This document shows, piece after piece, positions 50,779-58,866 of a stretch of DNA of 64,000 nucleotides (the stretch's first letter is position 1; each line of letters opens with the position of its first letter). The stretch is taken from contig NZ_JBHTJP010000035.1 in the NCBI RefSeq assembly GCF_042676025.1, positions 558,001 to 622,000 of the forward strand. Reading direction: 5' to 3'. The stretch is from Salinimicrobium gaetbulicola (GTDB taxonomy: Bacteria > Bacteroidota > Bacteroidia > Flavobacteriales > Flavobacteriaceae). A program made the translations under genes and the position numbers. The notes under the pieces were generated by a model, which saw nothing but the letters and a program-made list of their open reading frames with translations, was not told the origin of the DNA and did no database searches.

Positions 50779-51303
50779 TTAAAGGTATAGATCAATAAGT
50801 CCTTCCGGGGTCTGAACGATGATCTTTTTGTTCTTTTTGTCAACCTTTTGAAGGAACTCGTCATTCATAGGGATAAGTATCTCCTTGCCGTCTTTCTCGA
50901 TTTCAAAAAGAGCCTGGGATGTGGTATCGTTGATGCCTGTTAATGTTCCAACGGTTCCGTAGTTGACATCTTCTACCGTGAAGCCAATTACTTCGTGAAA
51001 GTAGAATTGATCTTCACTAAGTTCGGGAAGAAGATTTAATGGTAGATACAGGTCGCATTTTAAAAGGTCTTCTGCGTCCTCTTCGGAATCTACTTCTTCA
51101 AATTTCACCCTCAATAAATTACTTTTTTGAAGGTTGCTTTTTTCAATAAAAAATGGAACCAGATTATTGTCGTATTCGACAAAAACTGATTCCATTTCTA
51201 AATAACTTTCAGGTTCATCGGTATCGAGTTTGATCAATACCTCTCCTTTGAAACTAAATTTACTAACGATCCTGCCAAGGTAGAAACATTCTTCTTTTGT
51301 CAT
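50779..51303 (-). CDS. rimM: 16S rRNA processing protein RimM
   Basis: Assists maturation of the 30S head and binds S19. It is 174 residues with two domains: the N-terminal barrel starts with CFYLGRIVSKFSFKGEVLIKL, and the PRC-barrel C-terminal region contains DQFYFHEVIGFTVEDVNYG and EKDGKEILIPM. It lies 19 bp downstream of rpsP, the usual rpsP-rimM pair. Confidence 0.95.
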   Translation of the reverse strand: MTKEECFYLGRIVSKFSFKGEVLIKLDTDEPESYLEMESVFVEYDNNLVPFFIEKSNLQKSNLLRVKFEEVDSEEDAEDLLKCDLYLPLNLLPELSEDQFYFHEVIGFTVEDVNYGTVGTLTGINDTTSQALFEIEKDGKEILIPMNDEFLQKVDKKNKKIIVQTPEGLIDLYL

Positions 51304-51322
51304 TGCTCGTTAGCTAAAAAAA

Positions 51323-51871
51323 TTAAGCTTCTGCCTGATCTTGTTTTTCGTCAGCTTGCGCTTCCTCGGTAGTTTCACCTTCTGCTTCAGCTTCCGGAGC
51401 AGCTTCTTCTGCCGGGGCAGCAGCTGCAGCGGCATCAGCCTCACGCTTCGCGTTTACTTCCTTTTCAGCTTCAAGAGCTTTAGCTTTAGCAGCTTCCTGC
51501 TCTTTGCTCAATGCGTCTTTCTTAGCATCAACTTTTCCAGCTTTTTCCTCAACCCATGCATTGAATTTCTCTTCTGCCTGCTCTTCGGTCAAAGCGCCTT
51601 TTCTTACACCACCTACAAGGTGATTTTTAAGAAGGGCTCCTTTGTAAGAAAGGATAGCTCTTGCTGTATCGGTTGGCTGTGCACCATTCTGTAACCATTT
51701 TACAGAACTGTCAACATCTAACTCGATAGTCGCAGGATTAGTAGTTGGATTGTAGATCCCTAATTTCTCAAGGAATTTACCATCTCTTTTTGAGCGTGAA
51801 TCCGCAGCAACAATCCAGAAAAAAGGCTTTCCTTTTTTACCGTGTCTTTGTAATCTTATTTTTACTGGCAT
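51323..51871 (-). CDS. rpsP: 30S ribosomal protein S16 with Ala/Glu-rich extension
   Basis: Ribosomal protein S16; the core (about 1-90) starts MPVKIRLQRHGKKGKPFFWIV and contains GKFLEKLGIYNP and the W in SVKWLQNGAQPTDTA. At 182 residues it is about twice the normal length: after the core come roughly 90 residues rich in Ala, Glu and Lys, with AAAAAPAEEAAPEAEAEGE near the end. Long S16 tails occur in Bacteroidetes. First gene of the rpsP-rimM unit, with a TATCTTTG promoter upstream. Confidence 0.97.
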   Translation of the reverse strand: MPVKIRLQRHGKKGKPFFWIVAADSRSKRDGKFLEKLGIYNPTTNPATIELDVDSSVKWLQNGAQPTDTARAILSYKGALLKNHLVGGVRKGALTEEQAEEKFNAWVEEKAGKVDAKKDALSKEQEAAKAKALEAEKEVNAKREADAAAAAAPAEEAAPEAEAEGETTEEAQADEKQDQAEA

Positions 51872-51917
51872 AAAAATTAATTTGTGGGGTTCCCGACCCC
51901 GATTATTAATAAGGCTG

Positions 51918-51925
51918 CAAAGATA
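51918..51925 (-). promoter_or_regulatory. Bacteroidetes -7 element (TATCTTTG) for rpsP-rimM
   Basis: TATCTTTG on the minus strand, 47 bp before the rpsP ATG. A small hairpin (GGGGTTCCCGACCCC) lies in the leader. Confidence 0.68.
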
Positions 51926-52154
51926 CTATTATTTTTTTATTGTAAATAAGGAGGTTAGAAAAAAATTATTCGGCAAAACTCCACATTTTGTATGCTTTTA
52001 ACGCTATTAAATATTTTCTGCCTAAAGTCCCGTTAATGACTGCTAAACCCTGTTAAACATTGATTTTCAGTGATTCTATAACTTACCTTTACTTATGATG
52101 TAAAACGATAAGCATCATTAAATAAATTATTGCAACCAAAAAAATGAAAAAGAT

Positions 52155-52604
52155 ATGAGCCATTCAAATGATGTGACTGAAAAGCTTAATGAGTTGTTGG
52201 AGAAGAATTATGATGCTGAAAAAGGTTTTCAAAACGCAGCTGATGATGTTAAAAATGAAAGATTAAAAGCTTTCTTTGGAGATAAAGCACGACAGCGGTA
52301 TGACTTTGGTCATGAGCTTAAAGCCGAGATCAGTAAATTCGGGGGAACACCCGATAAGGGTACAAGCGTAAAAGGGGATGTTCACCGGGCGTGGATGGAT
52401 CTTAAATCTGCACTGACTTCAGATAAGGAAGAAGAGGTGTTGGAAGAAGCTATTCGTGGTGAGAAAGCAGCTTTAGAAGAATATAATGAGGCAATCAACG
52501 AAAAGGAACTTCCGCCTTCTACTGCAAACTTGTTAATCAAGCAAAGGAATGCCATTGAAAGAACCCTTCAGGAAGTGAAGGGACTGGAAGAAGCATTTGA
52601 TTAA
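52155..52604 (+). CDS. DUF2383/PA2169-type four-helix-bundle protein
   Basis: A 149-residue, highly helical protein of the ferritin-like PA2169 family (DUF2383). Features are LNELLEKNYDAEKGFQNAADDVK, FFGDKARQRYDFGHELKAEISKFGGTPDKG and the C-terminal EYNEAINEKELPPSTANLLIKQRNAIE. The family is linked to stress and may bind metal, but no function is established. It stands alone between the rpsP region and dnaE and has a terminator. Confidence 0.86.
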   Translation: MSHSNDVTEKLNELLEKNYDAEKGFQNAADDVKNERLKAFFGDKARQRYDFGHELKAEISKFGGTPDKGTSVKGDVHRAWMDLKSALTSDKEEEVLEEAIRGEKAALEEYNEAINEKELPPSTANLLIKQRNAIERTLQEVKGLEEAFD

Positions 52605-52662
52605 AATATCAATATTTATTGGTCAGCCTTAAACTGCATTTTTAGCCGACCGGTATTTAGAG

Positions 52663-52694
52663 AGCCTGAAACTTTAAGTTTCGGGCTTTTTTTT
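52663..52694 (+). terminator. Terminator after the DUF2383 gene
   Basis: AGCCTGAAACT and AGTTTCGGGCT pair with one wobble and are followed by eight T. Confidence 0.88.
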
Positions 52695-52846
52695 GAATTC
52701 ATATCAATTGATGAGTGGAAAATATCGTTAATAAATCCTGAAAAGTTTAGACGGCTGAACCTGAAATTATACTTATTTTTACCCCTTCAATGTTGCTTCT
52801 GAATTTCATGTCATCTGGCTGAAATTCATTTAAATAAATCTTCTTT

Positions 52847-55800
52847 ATGTACCTGATTTTTGATACTGAAACCACCGGTCTTCCCAAGAGATGGGATGCC
52901 CCTTTAACCGATTCAGACAACTGGCCTCGCTGTATACAGATCGCCTGGCAGTTGCATGATGATATGGGAAGGGTGGTTGAACATCAGGACTACCTGGTCA
53001 AGCCTGAAGGATTTAACATTCCGTTTGACGCTGAGCAAATTCACGGGATCTCTACCGAGCTGGCGCAGGAACAAGGTATTACTCTTCAGGAGGTTTTAGA
53101 GAAGTTCAACATTGCATTGTCCCGTTCCAAATTCGTAGTGGGGCAGAATGTTGGTTTTGATGTGAATATTATGGGGGCTGAATTCCATCGTTTAGGCATG
53201 GAAAATTCGCTTCAGGAATTACCTGTTCTGGATACCTGTACAGAAACAACGGCACAACTTTGTCAAATCCCCGGAGGACGTGGAGGGAAATTTAAACTTC
53301 CGACGCTGACTGAACTTCATGAATTCCTATTCAACGAGCCTTTTGCCGAAGCGCATAATGCAACGGCCGATGTGGAAGCGACTACCCGCTGTTTCCTTGA
53401 ATTGATCAGGAAGCAGGTTTACACTGCTGAAGAGCTGGATGTGCAACCGGATTATTTTCAGAATTTTTCCGAAGAAAATCCACAACCAATAAACCTTATT
53501 GGCCTGAAGCATATCAATCTCAAAAAAGCTTCAGATGAAATAAGGAGAAAACTGCAAAAAGCTGCCGGTGGTACTGAGATCTCTTCCGCAGAAATCGAGG
53601 AGAACCTGGAGAAGCTGGATGAGGTGGCATTTTCGCACCTTCACAACCATAGCCAGTTCTCCATACTTCAGTCTACCATAAGCATAAAAGATCTTGTTGA
53701 TGCTGCTGCCAATAATGGAATGCCGGCGGTAGCTTTGACTGACCACGCGAATATGATGGGTGCCTTTCACTTTGTGAAGGAGGTTGGCACTTATAATAAA
53801 GGAGTGAAGGCGAAAATTGCCGAAGCTGCAGAAAATAATGAATCCGTCGATGCGAAAGAGTTGAAAGCCATTGTTGGCTGTGAATTTTTCGTTTGTGAAA
53901 ACCATAAGGACAAGTCAAGAAAAGATAACGGTTACCAGGTGGTATTCCTGGCAAAGAATAAAAAGGGCTATCACAACCTGGCAAAAATGTCATCTATAGC
54001 TTATACTCAAGGGTTCTATTACGTTCCAAGAATTGACAAGGAAGTAATAAAACAGTATAAAGAAGATATAATAGTGCTAACGGGTAACTTATACGGGGAG
54101 GTTCCCGGTAAGGTCCTGAACGTTGGTGAAAATCAGGCAGAGGAAGCCTTGATCTGGTGGAAGGAACAGTTTGGGGACGATCTTTATATGGAGCTAATGC
54201 GCCATAACCAGGAAGACGAAGACAGGGTGAATCCTGTTTTGGTAAACCTGGCCAAAAAGCACGACGTCAAACTGGTGGCGACCAATAATACCTATTATTG
54301 CGAGCAGGAGGATGCCAATGCCCACGACATTCTTTTATGTGTCAAGGATGGTGAAAAACAGGCTACTCCTATAGGCCGTGGACGGGGTTACAGGTACGGT
54401 CTCCCTAATAACGAATATTACTTTAAGAGCGGGGATGAAATGAAAGCCCTCTTTAAAGACCTTCCGGAAGCAATATCAAATGTACAGGAGGTTGTTGATA
54501 AGATCGAGCCATATGAATTGGCAAGGGATGTGCTGCTGCCTGCCTTCACTATACCGGAGGAATTTGTAGTGCCCGAAGATGCGGTTGACGGTGGTAAGCG
54601 GGGTGAAAACGCCTACTTGAAACACATTACATATGTGGGGGCAAAGAATCGTTATGGAGAAATAACCCCTGAGATCAAAGAACGTTTGGATTTTGAACTT
54701 TCGGTGATCGAGAATACAGGTTATCCCGGATATTTCCTTATTGTGGAAGATTTTATTCGTGAAGCCAGGAACATGGACGTTTCGGTAGGACCCGGTCGAG
54801 GTTCGGCGGCGGGAAGTGCCGTGGCATACTGCCTGGGAATTACGAATATTGACCCTATAAAGTATGACCTGCTTTTCGAGAGATTCCTGAATCCGGACAG
54901 GGTGAGTATGCCCGATATTGATATCGACTTTGATGATGAAGGTCGTAGCCGCGTAATGGATTATGTGATCAATAAATATGGTGCGAATCAGGTGGCACAG
55001 ATCATCACCTACGGTACCATGGCAGCCAAGTCTTCTATCAGGGATACGGCTCGGGTGCTGGATCTTCCTTTGAATGAGGCTGACCGGATCGCAAAACTCA
55101 TTCCCAATACCAAACTGGGTAAGATCTTCGCGATGGATGAAAAGGAGATCAGGAGCAAATTCCGAAGTGAAGAAGTAGATAAAATTAATGAGCTCCTGAA
55201 TATTTCCGAAGGAGATGACCTGGAAGCGCAAACGGTGAATCAGGCCAGGATCCTGGAAGGTTCTGTGCGAAACACCGGTATCCATGCCTGCGGGGTGATC
55301 ATTACCCCCAGTGATATTACTAATTTCGTTCCTGTTTCGGTTGCCAAGGACTCAGATCTCTATGTAACCCAGTTCGATAACTCGGTAGTAGAGAGTGCGG
55401 GACTTCTAAAAATGGATTTCCTGGGGTTGAAAACTTTGACCCTGATCAAGGATACTGTGAAGATCGTAAAGGGCCGCCACGGAATTGATCTGGATCCTGA
55501 TAATTTTCCGCTTGATGATCAAAAGACCTACGAGCTTTTCCAGAGAGGAGAAACGGTGGGAATATTTCAGTATGAATCCCCTGGGATGCAGAAGCATATG
55601 AAGGATCTTAAACCTACGGTTTTTGATGACCTTATCGCAATGAATGCCTTGTACAGACCTGGGCCAATGGAATATATCCCGAGTTTCATTGCCAGGAAAC
55701 ATGGAGATGAAGAGATCGCCTATGACCTTCCTGACATGGAGGAGTATCTGAAAGAAACCTACGGGATCACGGTTTATCAGGAGCAGGTGATGTTGCTGTC

Positions 55801-57232
55801 CCAGAAGCTTGCCGGTTTCACTAAGGGTGAAGCCGATGTTCTTCGGAAGGCAATGGGGAAAAAGATATTTGCTTTACTGGAACAGTTAAAACCGAAATTT
55901 CTCGATGGCGGGGAAGCAAAAGGGCATCCAAGGGAGATCCTTGAAAAGGTCTGGAAAGACTGGGAAGCCTTTGCTGCATACGCCTTCAATAAATCCCACT
56001 CCACCTGCTACGCCTGGATCGCTTATCAAACAGCTTACCTGAAAGCGCATTATCCGGCAGAATATATGGCTGCGGTACTATCCAACAACATGAATGACAT
56101 CAAACAGGTGACATTTTTCATGGAAGAATGTAAGCGCATGAAGTTGAATGTACTGGGGCCTGATGTAAATGAATCGTATTACAAGTTCTCTGTAAATAAG
56201 GAAAACGCGGTGCGCTTTGGAATGGGTGCTATTAAGGGTGTTGGTGCCGGGGCGGTGGCCACTATTGTTGATAATCGTAAAGATAAAGGCCATTATAAAT
56301 CAATATTTGATATGGCTAAAAGGATAGATCTTAGAGCCGCCAATAAAAAGGCTTTTGAGAACCTTGCTCTTGCAGGTGGTTTTGATAGTTTTGGTAATAC
56401 TCACCGGGCTCAATATTTCCATGATGAAGGAGACGGGATCACATTTTTAGAGAAGGTGGTCAAATATGCGGCGAAATTCCAGGAGAATGAGAATTCTGCA
56501 CAGGTCAGCCTTTTTGGGGATGCCAGTGATGTGCAAATTCCGGAACCTGTTGTGCCTCCTTGTGAGGAATGGGGAACCATGGAGAAACTAAAAAGGGAAC
56601 GGGAAGTGGTTGGTATCTACATTTCCGGTCATCCTCTGGATGATTTTAAAACCGAACTTAAATGCTTCTGTAATGCGATCCTTGCGGATTTCAGTGACCT
56701 TGAAAATGCTGTTAATAAGGAACTGTCTTTTGGGGGAGTGATAAGTGATGTGCAGCATAGGGTTACAAAAACGGGTCAAGGCTGGGCTTCTTTCGTAGTA
56801 GAGGATTATTCAGACTCCTATGAGTTCAGGCTTTTCAAGGAAGAATATTTAAAATTCAGACATTTCCTGGTGCCTAATTCCTTTATATATTCAAAAGTGT
56901 TTGTTAAGGAAGGATGGACAAATAAAGATACCGGCAGGAAAAGTGAGCCGCGTTTGCAATTTAATAGCATGCAGTTATTGCATGGTGTTATGGAAGCTTA
57001 TGCTAAAAAACTCACTATTCAGCTAAACATTGATGAACTGGAAGAACATAAGATCGATAATTTGAAAGAGATCTTTAATAATCACAGCGGGGACAATAAA
57101 CTTAATTTTGTGGTGTATGAGATGAAGGAAAGGATCAAACTTCATATGCCAAGCAGGAAACAGAAAGTCAAGATCTCTCAGGAGCTGTTAAATGCTCTTG
57201 AAGAGGAACAGATCCTATATAAGTTGAATTAG
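52847..57232 (+). CDS. dnaE: DNA polymerase III alpha subunit with N-terminal proofreading exonuclease
   Basis: The replicative polymerase, 1461 residues. Residues about 1-190 form a DEDDh 3'-5' exonuclease (IFDTETTG at 4-11; the later HNATADVEATTR carries the His), i.e. an epsilon-like domain fused to alpha. The PHP domain follows with HLHNHSQFS (H264/H266/H268) and ALTDHANMMGAFHF. The catalytic polymerase acids are in MPDIDIDFDDEGR (D690, D692 and D694). C-terminal helix-hairpin-helix and OB regions are present, with SGHPLDDFKTELK. Such fusions occur in Bacteroidetes. Followed by a strong bidirectional terminator. Confidence 0.97.
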   Translation: MYLIFDTETTGLPKRWDAPLTDSDNWPRCIQIAWQLHDDMGRVVEHQDYLVKPEGFNIPFDAEQIHGISTELAQEQGITLQEVLEKFNIALSRSKFVVGQNVGFDVNIMGAEFHRLGMENSLQELPVLDTCTETTAQLCQIPGGRGGKFKLPTLTELHEFLFNEPFAEAHNATADVEATTRCFLELIRKQVYTAEELDVQPDYFQNFSEENPQPINLIGLKHINLKKASDEIRRKLQKAAGGTEISSAEIEENLEKLDEVAFSHLHNHSQFSILQSTISIKDLVDAAANNGMPAVALTDHANMMGAFHFVKEVGTYNKGVKAKIAEAAENNESVDAKELKAIVGCEFFVCENHKDKSRKDNGYQVVFLAKNKKGYHNLAKMSSIAYTQGFYYVPRIDKEVIKQYKEDIIVLTGNLYGEVPGKVLNVGENQAEEALIWWKEQFGDDLYMELMRHNQEDEDRVNPVLVNLAKKHDVKLVATNNTYYCEQEDANAHDILLCVKDGEKQATPIGRGRGYRYGLPNNEYYFKSGDEMKALFKDLPEAISNVQEVVDKIEPYELARDVLLPAFTIPEEFVVPEDAVDGGKRGENAYLKHITYVGAKNRYGEITPEIKERLDFELSVIENTGYPGYFLIVEDFIREARNMDVSVGPGRGSAAGSAVAYCLGITNIDPIKYDLLFERFLNPDRVSMPDIDIDFDDEGRSRVMDYVINKYGANQVAQIITYGTMAAKSSIRDTARVLDLPLNEADRIAKLIPNTKLGKIFAMDEKEIRSKFRSEEVDKINELLNISEGDDLEAQTVNQARILEGSVRNTGIHACGVIITPSDITNFVPVSVAKDSDLYVTQFDNSVVESAGLLKMDFLGLKTLTLIKDTVKIVKGRHGIDLDPDNFPLDDQKTYELFQRGETVGIFQYESPGMQKHMKDLKPTVFDDLIAMNALYRPGPMEYIPSFIARKHGDEEIAYDLPDMEEYLKETYGITVYQEQVMLLSQKLAGFTKGEADVLRKAMGKKIFALLEQLKPKFLDGGEAKGHPREILEKVWKDWEAFAAYAFNKSHSTCYAWIAYQTAYLKAHYPAEYMAAVLSNNMNDIKQVTFFMEECKRMKLNVLGPDVNESYYKFSVNKENAVRFGMGAIKGVGAGAVATIVDNRKDKGHYKSIFDMAKRIDLRAANKKAFENLALAGGFDSFGNTHRAQYFHDEGDGITFLEKVVKYAAKFQENENSAQVSLFGDASDVQIPEPVVPPCEEWGTMEKLKREREVVGIYISGHPLDDFKTELKCFCNAILADFSDLENAVNKELSFGGVISDVQHRVTKTGQGWASFVVEDYSDSYEFRLFKEEYLKFRHFLVPNSFIYSKVFVKEGWTNKDTGRKSEPRLQFNSMQLLHGVMEAYAKKLTIQLNIDELEEHKIDNLKEIFNNHSGDNKLNFVVYEMKERIKLHMPSRKQKVKISQELLNALEEEQILYKLN

Positions 57233-57255
57233 GAAATTATAGATCCGAAGAAAAT

Positions 57256-57294
57256 AAAAGAGGGGAATTTCATTGATGAAATTCCCCTCTTTTA
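57256..57294. terminator. Bidirectional terminator between dnaE and the first microprotein gene
   Basis: AAAAGAGGGGAATTTCAT and ATGAAATTCCCCTCTTTT form a perfect long stem (about 18 bp) with A/T runs on both sides, serving dnaE and the minus-strand gene. Confidence 0.93.
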
Positions 57295-57317
57295 ATATAT
57301 AAAATTCTGTTAAGATC

Positions 57318-57461
57318 TTATTTTCCGAATTCGATGGCAAGAAGTATTAACGCAACAAATGAGGTGCTAAAAATAAAGGCAGTGGTAAGTCCTAAAACTG
57401 CTTTTTGTGAAGTTGAGAATTCGTTAGTTTTTTCTGACCAAATTTGAGTTAAAATTGCCAT
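57318..57461 (-). CDS. 47-residue single-helix membrane microprotein (copy A)
   Basis: A short gene whose product begins MAILTQIWSEKTNEF, followed by STSQKAVLGL and one hydrophobic helix of about 20 residues (roughly 22-43), ending IEFGK. A second copy (57930-58073) differs at only 8 of 47 residues, all conservatively. From residue 22 to 26 all five codons differ synonymously while the protein VLGLT is unchanged, which is strong evidence for selection on a coding sequence. I do not recognise the family. A terminator follows, so each copy is its own transcript. Confidence 0.88.
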   Translation of the reverse strand: MAILTQIWSEKTNEFSTSQKAVLGLTTAFIFSTSFVALILLAIEFGK

Positions 57462-57660
57462 AATTGTGTTTTTTAGGGGTAAAGTTGTTTCGTTAATGTG
57501 ATTTTTTAAATTTTTCTTGAAGTAAAACTATATCTAAATTTCGGTTTGAAACAGACTTTTTTTAATAAAACGATAGAGCGTTTTGAATTTCTGATATATA
57601 ACTCAAAAATTAATTTTTTTGTAAGTGGATTCCTACAAAAACGATGAGTTTTCCTACACA
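57462..57660 (-). promoter_or_regulatory. Long conserved leader of microprotein A with paired CCTACA elements
   Basis: The first ~50 bases before the start are nearly identical to those before copy B (CCCC-TAAAAAACACAATTATG on the minus strand). CCTACA occurs at 57632-57637 and 57653-57658, 21 bp apart; in copy B the same hexamer is spaced 20 bp apart at a similar distance. I see no other gene here; 57661-57867 contains nothing I can name. Confidence 0.55.
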
Positions 57661-57867
57661 AGGAGTGTTAACATAATTCTCCCCGACTTCCGAAGTAGTT
57701 CAAATTGAATACAATAAATAATTATTGACCATATTTAATAGGTTATAAAAATAGAGAGCCTGGGGAGTGACAAATCTTCCGCTTTATTTAAAAAGGAAAA
57801 AGAGAATTTTAGGAAGTACATAACCAAGATCTTCCAGACTTGAATAAGTGAAGGAAAGGGGTATAAA

Positions 57868-57908
57868 AGAAGAAAGGGAATTCCAGTTACTGAAATTCCC
57901 TTTCTTTT
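57868..57908 (-). terminator. Terminator of microprotein B
   Basis: AGAAAGGGAATT and AATTCCCTTTCT form a 12-bp stem followed on the minus strand by T-rich sequence. It resembles the one after copy A in placement, with a different sequence. Confidence 0.85.
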
Positions 57909-57929
57909 ATATGATGAGAATGTCTATTC

Positions 57930-58073
57930 TTATTTAGCGAATTCGATCGCAAGAAGTATTAACGCGATAAATGAGGTGCTAAAAATAAACGCGACTGTCA
58001 AACCAAGTACTGCTTTTTGAGTAGTTGTGAAATCGTTAGTTTTTTCTGACCAAATTTGAGTTAAAAGTGACAT
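57930..58073 (-). CDS. 47-residue single-helix membrane microprotein (copy B)
   Basis: Begins MSLLTQIWSEKTNDF, then TTTQKAVLGL, a hydrophobic helix at about 22-43 (VAFIFSTSFIALILLAI), and IEFAK at the end. It is 83% identical to copy A (39/47 residues, counted by eye), 612 bp away, in the same orientation. Conserved charged N terminus (WSEKTN) and a KAV motif at the helix start suggest N-in or N-out topology with a specific partner. Function unknown. The next gene on the other strand is trxA. Confidence 0.88.
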   Translation of the reverse strand: MSLLTQIWSEKTNDFTTTQKAVLGLTVAFIFSTSFIALILLAIEFAK

Positions 58074-58270
58074 AATTGTGTTTTTTAGGGGGAAAAGTGT
58101 TCCGTTAATGTGTTTTTTTAAATTTTACTGATGTAAATCTATATTTTATTTTCAATTTATTTTGGCTAATCCTTAACAAAACGACAGACTGATTTGAATA
58201 CTAGTTGAACCACTCAAAAAAATCAGTTTTTGAAAGAAAAAACCTACAAATATAATCTAATTCCTACATT
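58074..58270 (-). promoter_or_regulatory. Leader of microprotein B, with TATATTTG and paired CCTACA elements
   Basis: The minus-strand -7-like element TATATTTG is at 58247-58254, about 170 bp before the ATG. CCTACA lies at 58243-58248 and 58263-58268. The leader thus has about the same length as that of copy A. Bases 58271-58457 hold the trxA upstream region, where I see no further gene. Confidence 0.55.
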
Positions 58271-58457
58271 TCCATCTATTTATTATGTAAGAAGGTCGCG
58301 GATAAAAACGATGGAGAGATTTGGACTAAAAGAATATTAAAATAAATCTCAATAATATGTGAATAATTAAATATGATATTGGGTTTGTAAGGTTTGGTAA
58401 AATATTTGACTATTTTTACATGAATTAAATCAGATTAAGAATTAAAAAAAAATAATT

Positions 58458-58775
58458 ATGGCATTAGAGATAACTGACGCTACGTTTGAAGAAACAGTGT
58501 TGAAAAGTGATAAACCTGTAATGGTTGATTTTTGGGCAGCATGGTGTGGTCCTTGTAGAATGGTAGGTCCTATCATTGATGATATTAGTAAGGAGTATGA
58601 AGGGAAAGCAGTTGTAGGTAAACTGGATGTTGATGCGAACCAGGAGTTTGCTGCAAAATACGGAGTGCGTAACATTCCTACTGTTCTTATTTTCCAAAAT
58701 GGAGAAGTTGTTGGAAGACAAGTTGGAGTTGCTCCTAAAACCACATATGCTGAAGCATTAGATCAACTTTTGTAA
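58458..58775 (+). CDS. trxA: Thioredoxin
   Basis: A 105-residue thioredoxin. The active site is WCGPC (29-33; C30 and C33) in VDFWAAWCGPCRMVGPIIDDIS, the cis-Pro loop is NIPTVLIFQNGEVV, and the length is standard. Reduces protein disulfides in the cytoplasm. Single gene, strong terminator after it. Confidence 0.97.
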   Translation: MALEITDATFEETVLKSDKPVMVDFWAAWCGPCRMVGPIIDDISKEYEGKAVVGKLDVDANQEFAAKYGVRNIPTVLIFQNGEVVGRQVGVAPKTTYAEALDQLL

Positions 58776-58793
58776 TAACATATAATATAGTTT

Positions 58794-58823
58794 AAAAGTC
58801 CGGCGTTGAGCCGGACTTTTTTT
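58794..58823 (+). terminator. Intrinsic terminator of trxA
   Basis: AAAAGTCCGGC and GCCGGACTTTT form a perfect 11-bp stem over a 5-base loop, followed by T-run. Confidence 0.95.
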
Positions 58824-58866
58824 ATGCCGGAATTTCTGTAACTTGTTAAGAAAATTTCTTTTAAAG

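Noticed and set aside
54476..55285. 269-residue open frame on the minus strand inside dnaE
   Set aside because: It is a shadow of dnaE in the opposite strand: basic, compositionally odd and without a domain. The sense frame carries all catalytic motifs.
57661..57867. Further gene between the two microprotein units
   Set aside because: Stops are frequent in all frames and I found no frame shared with the other unit.
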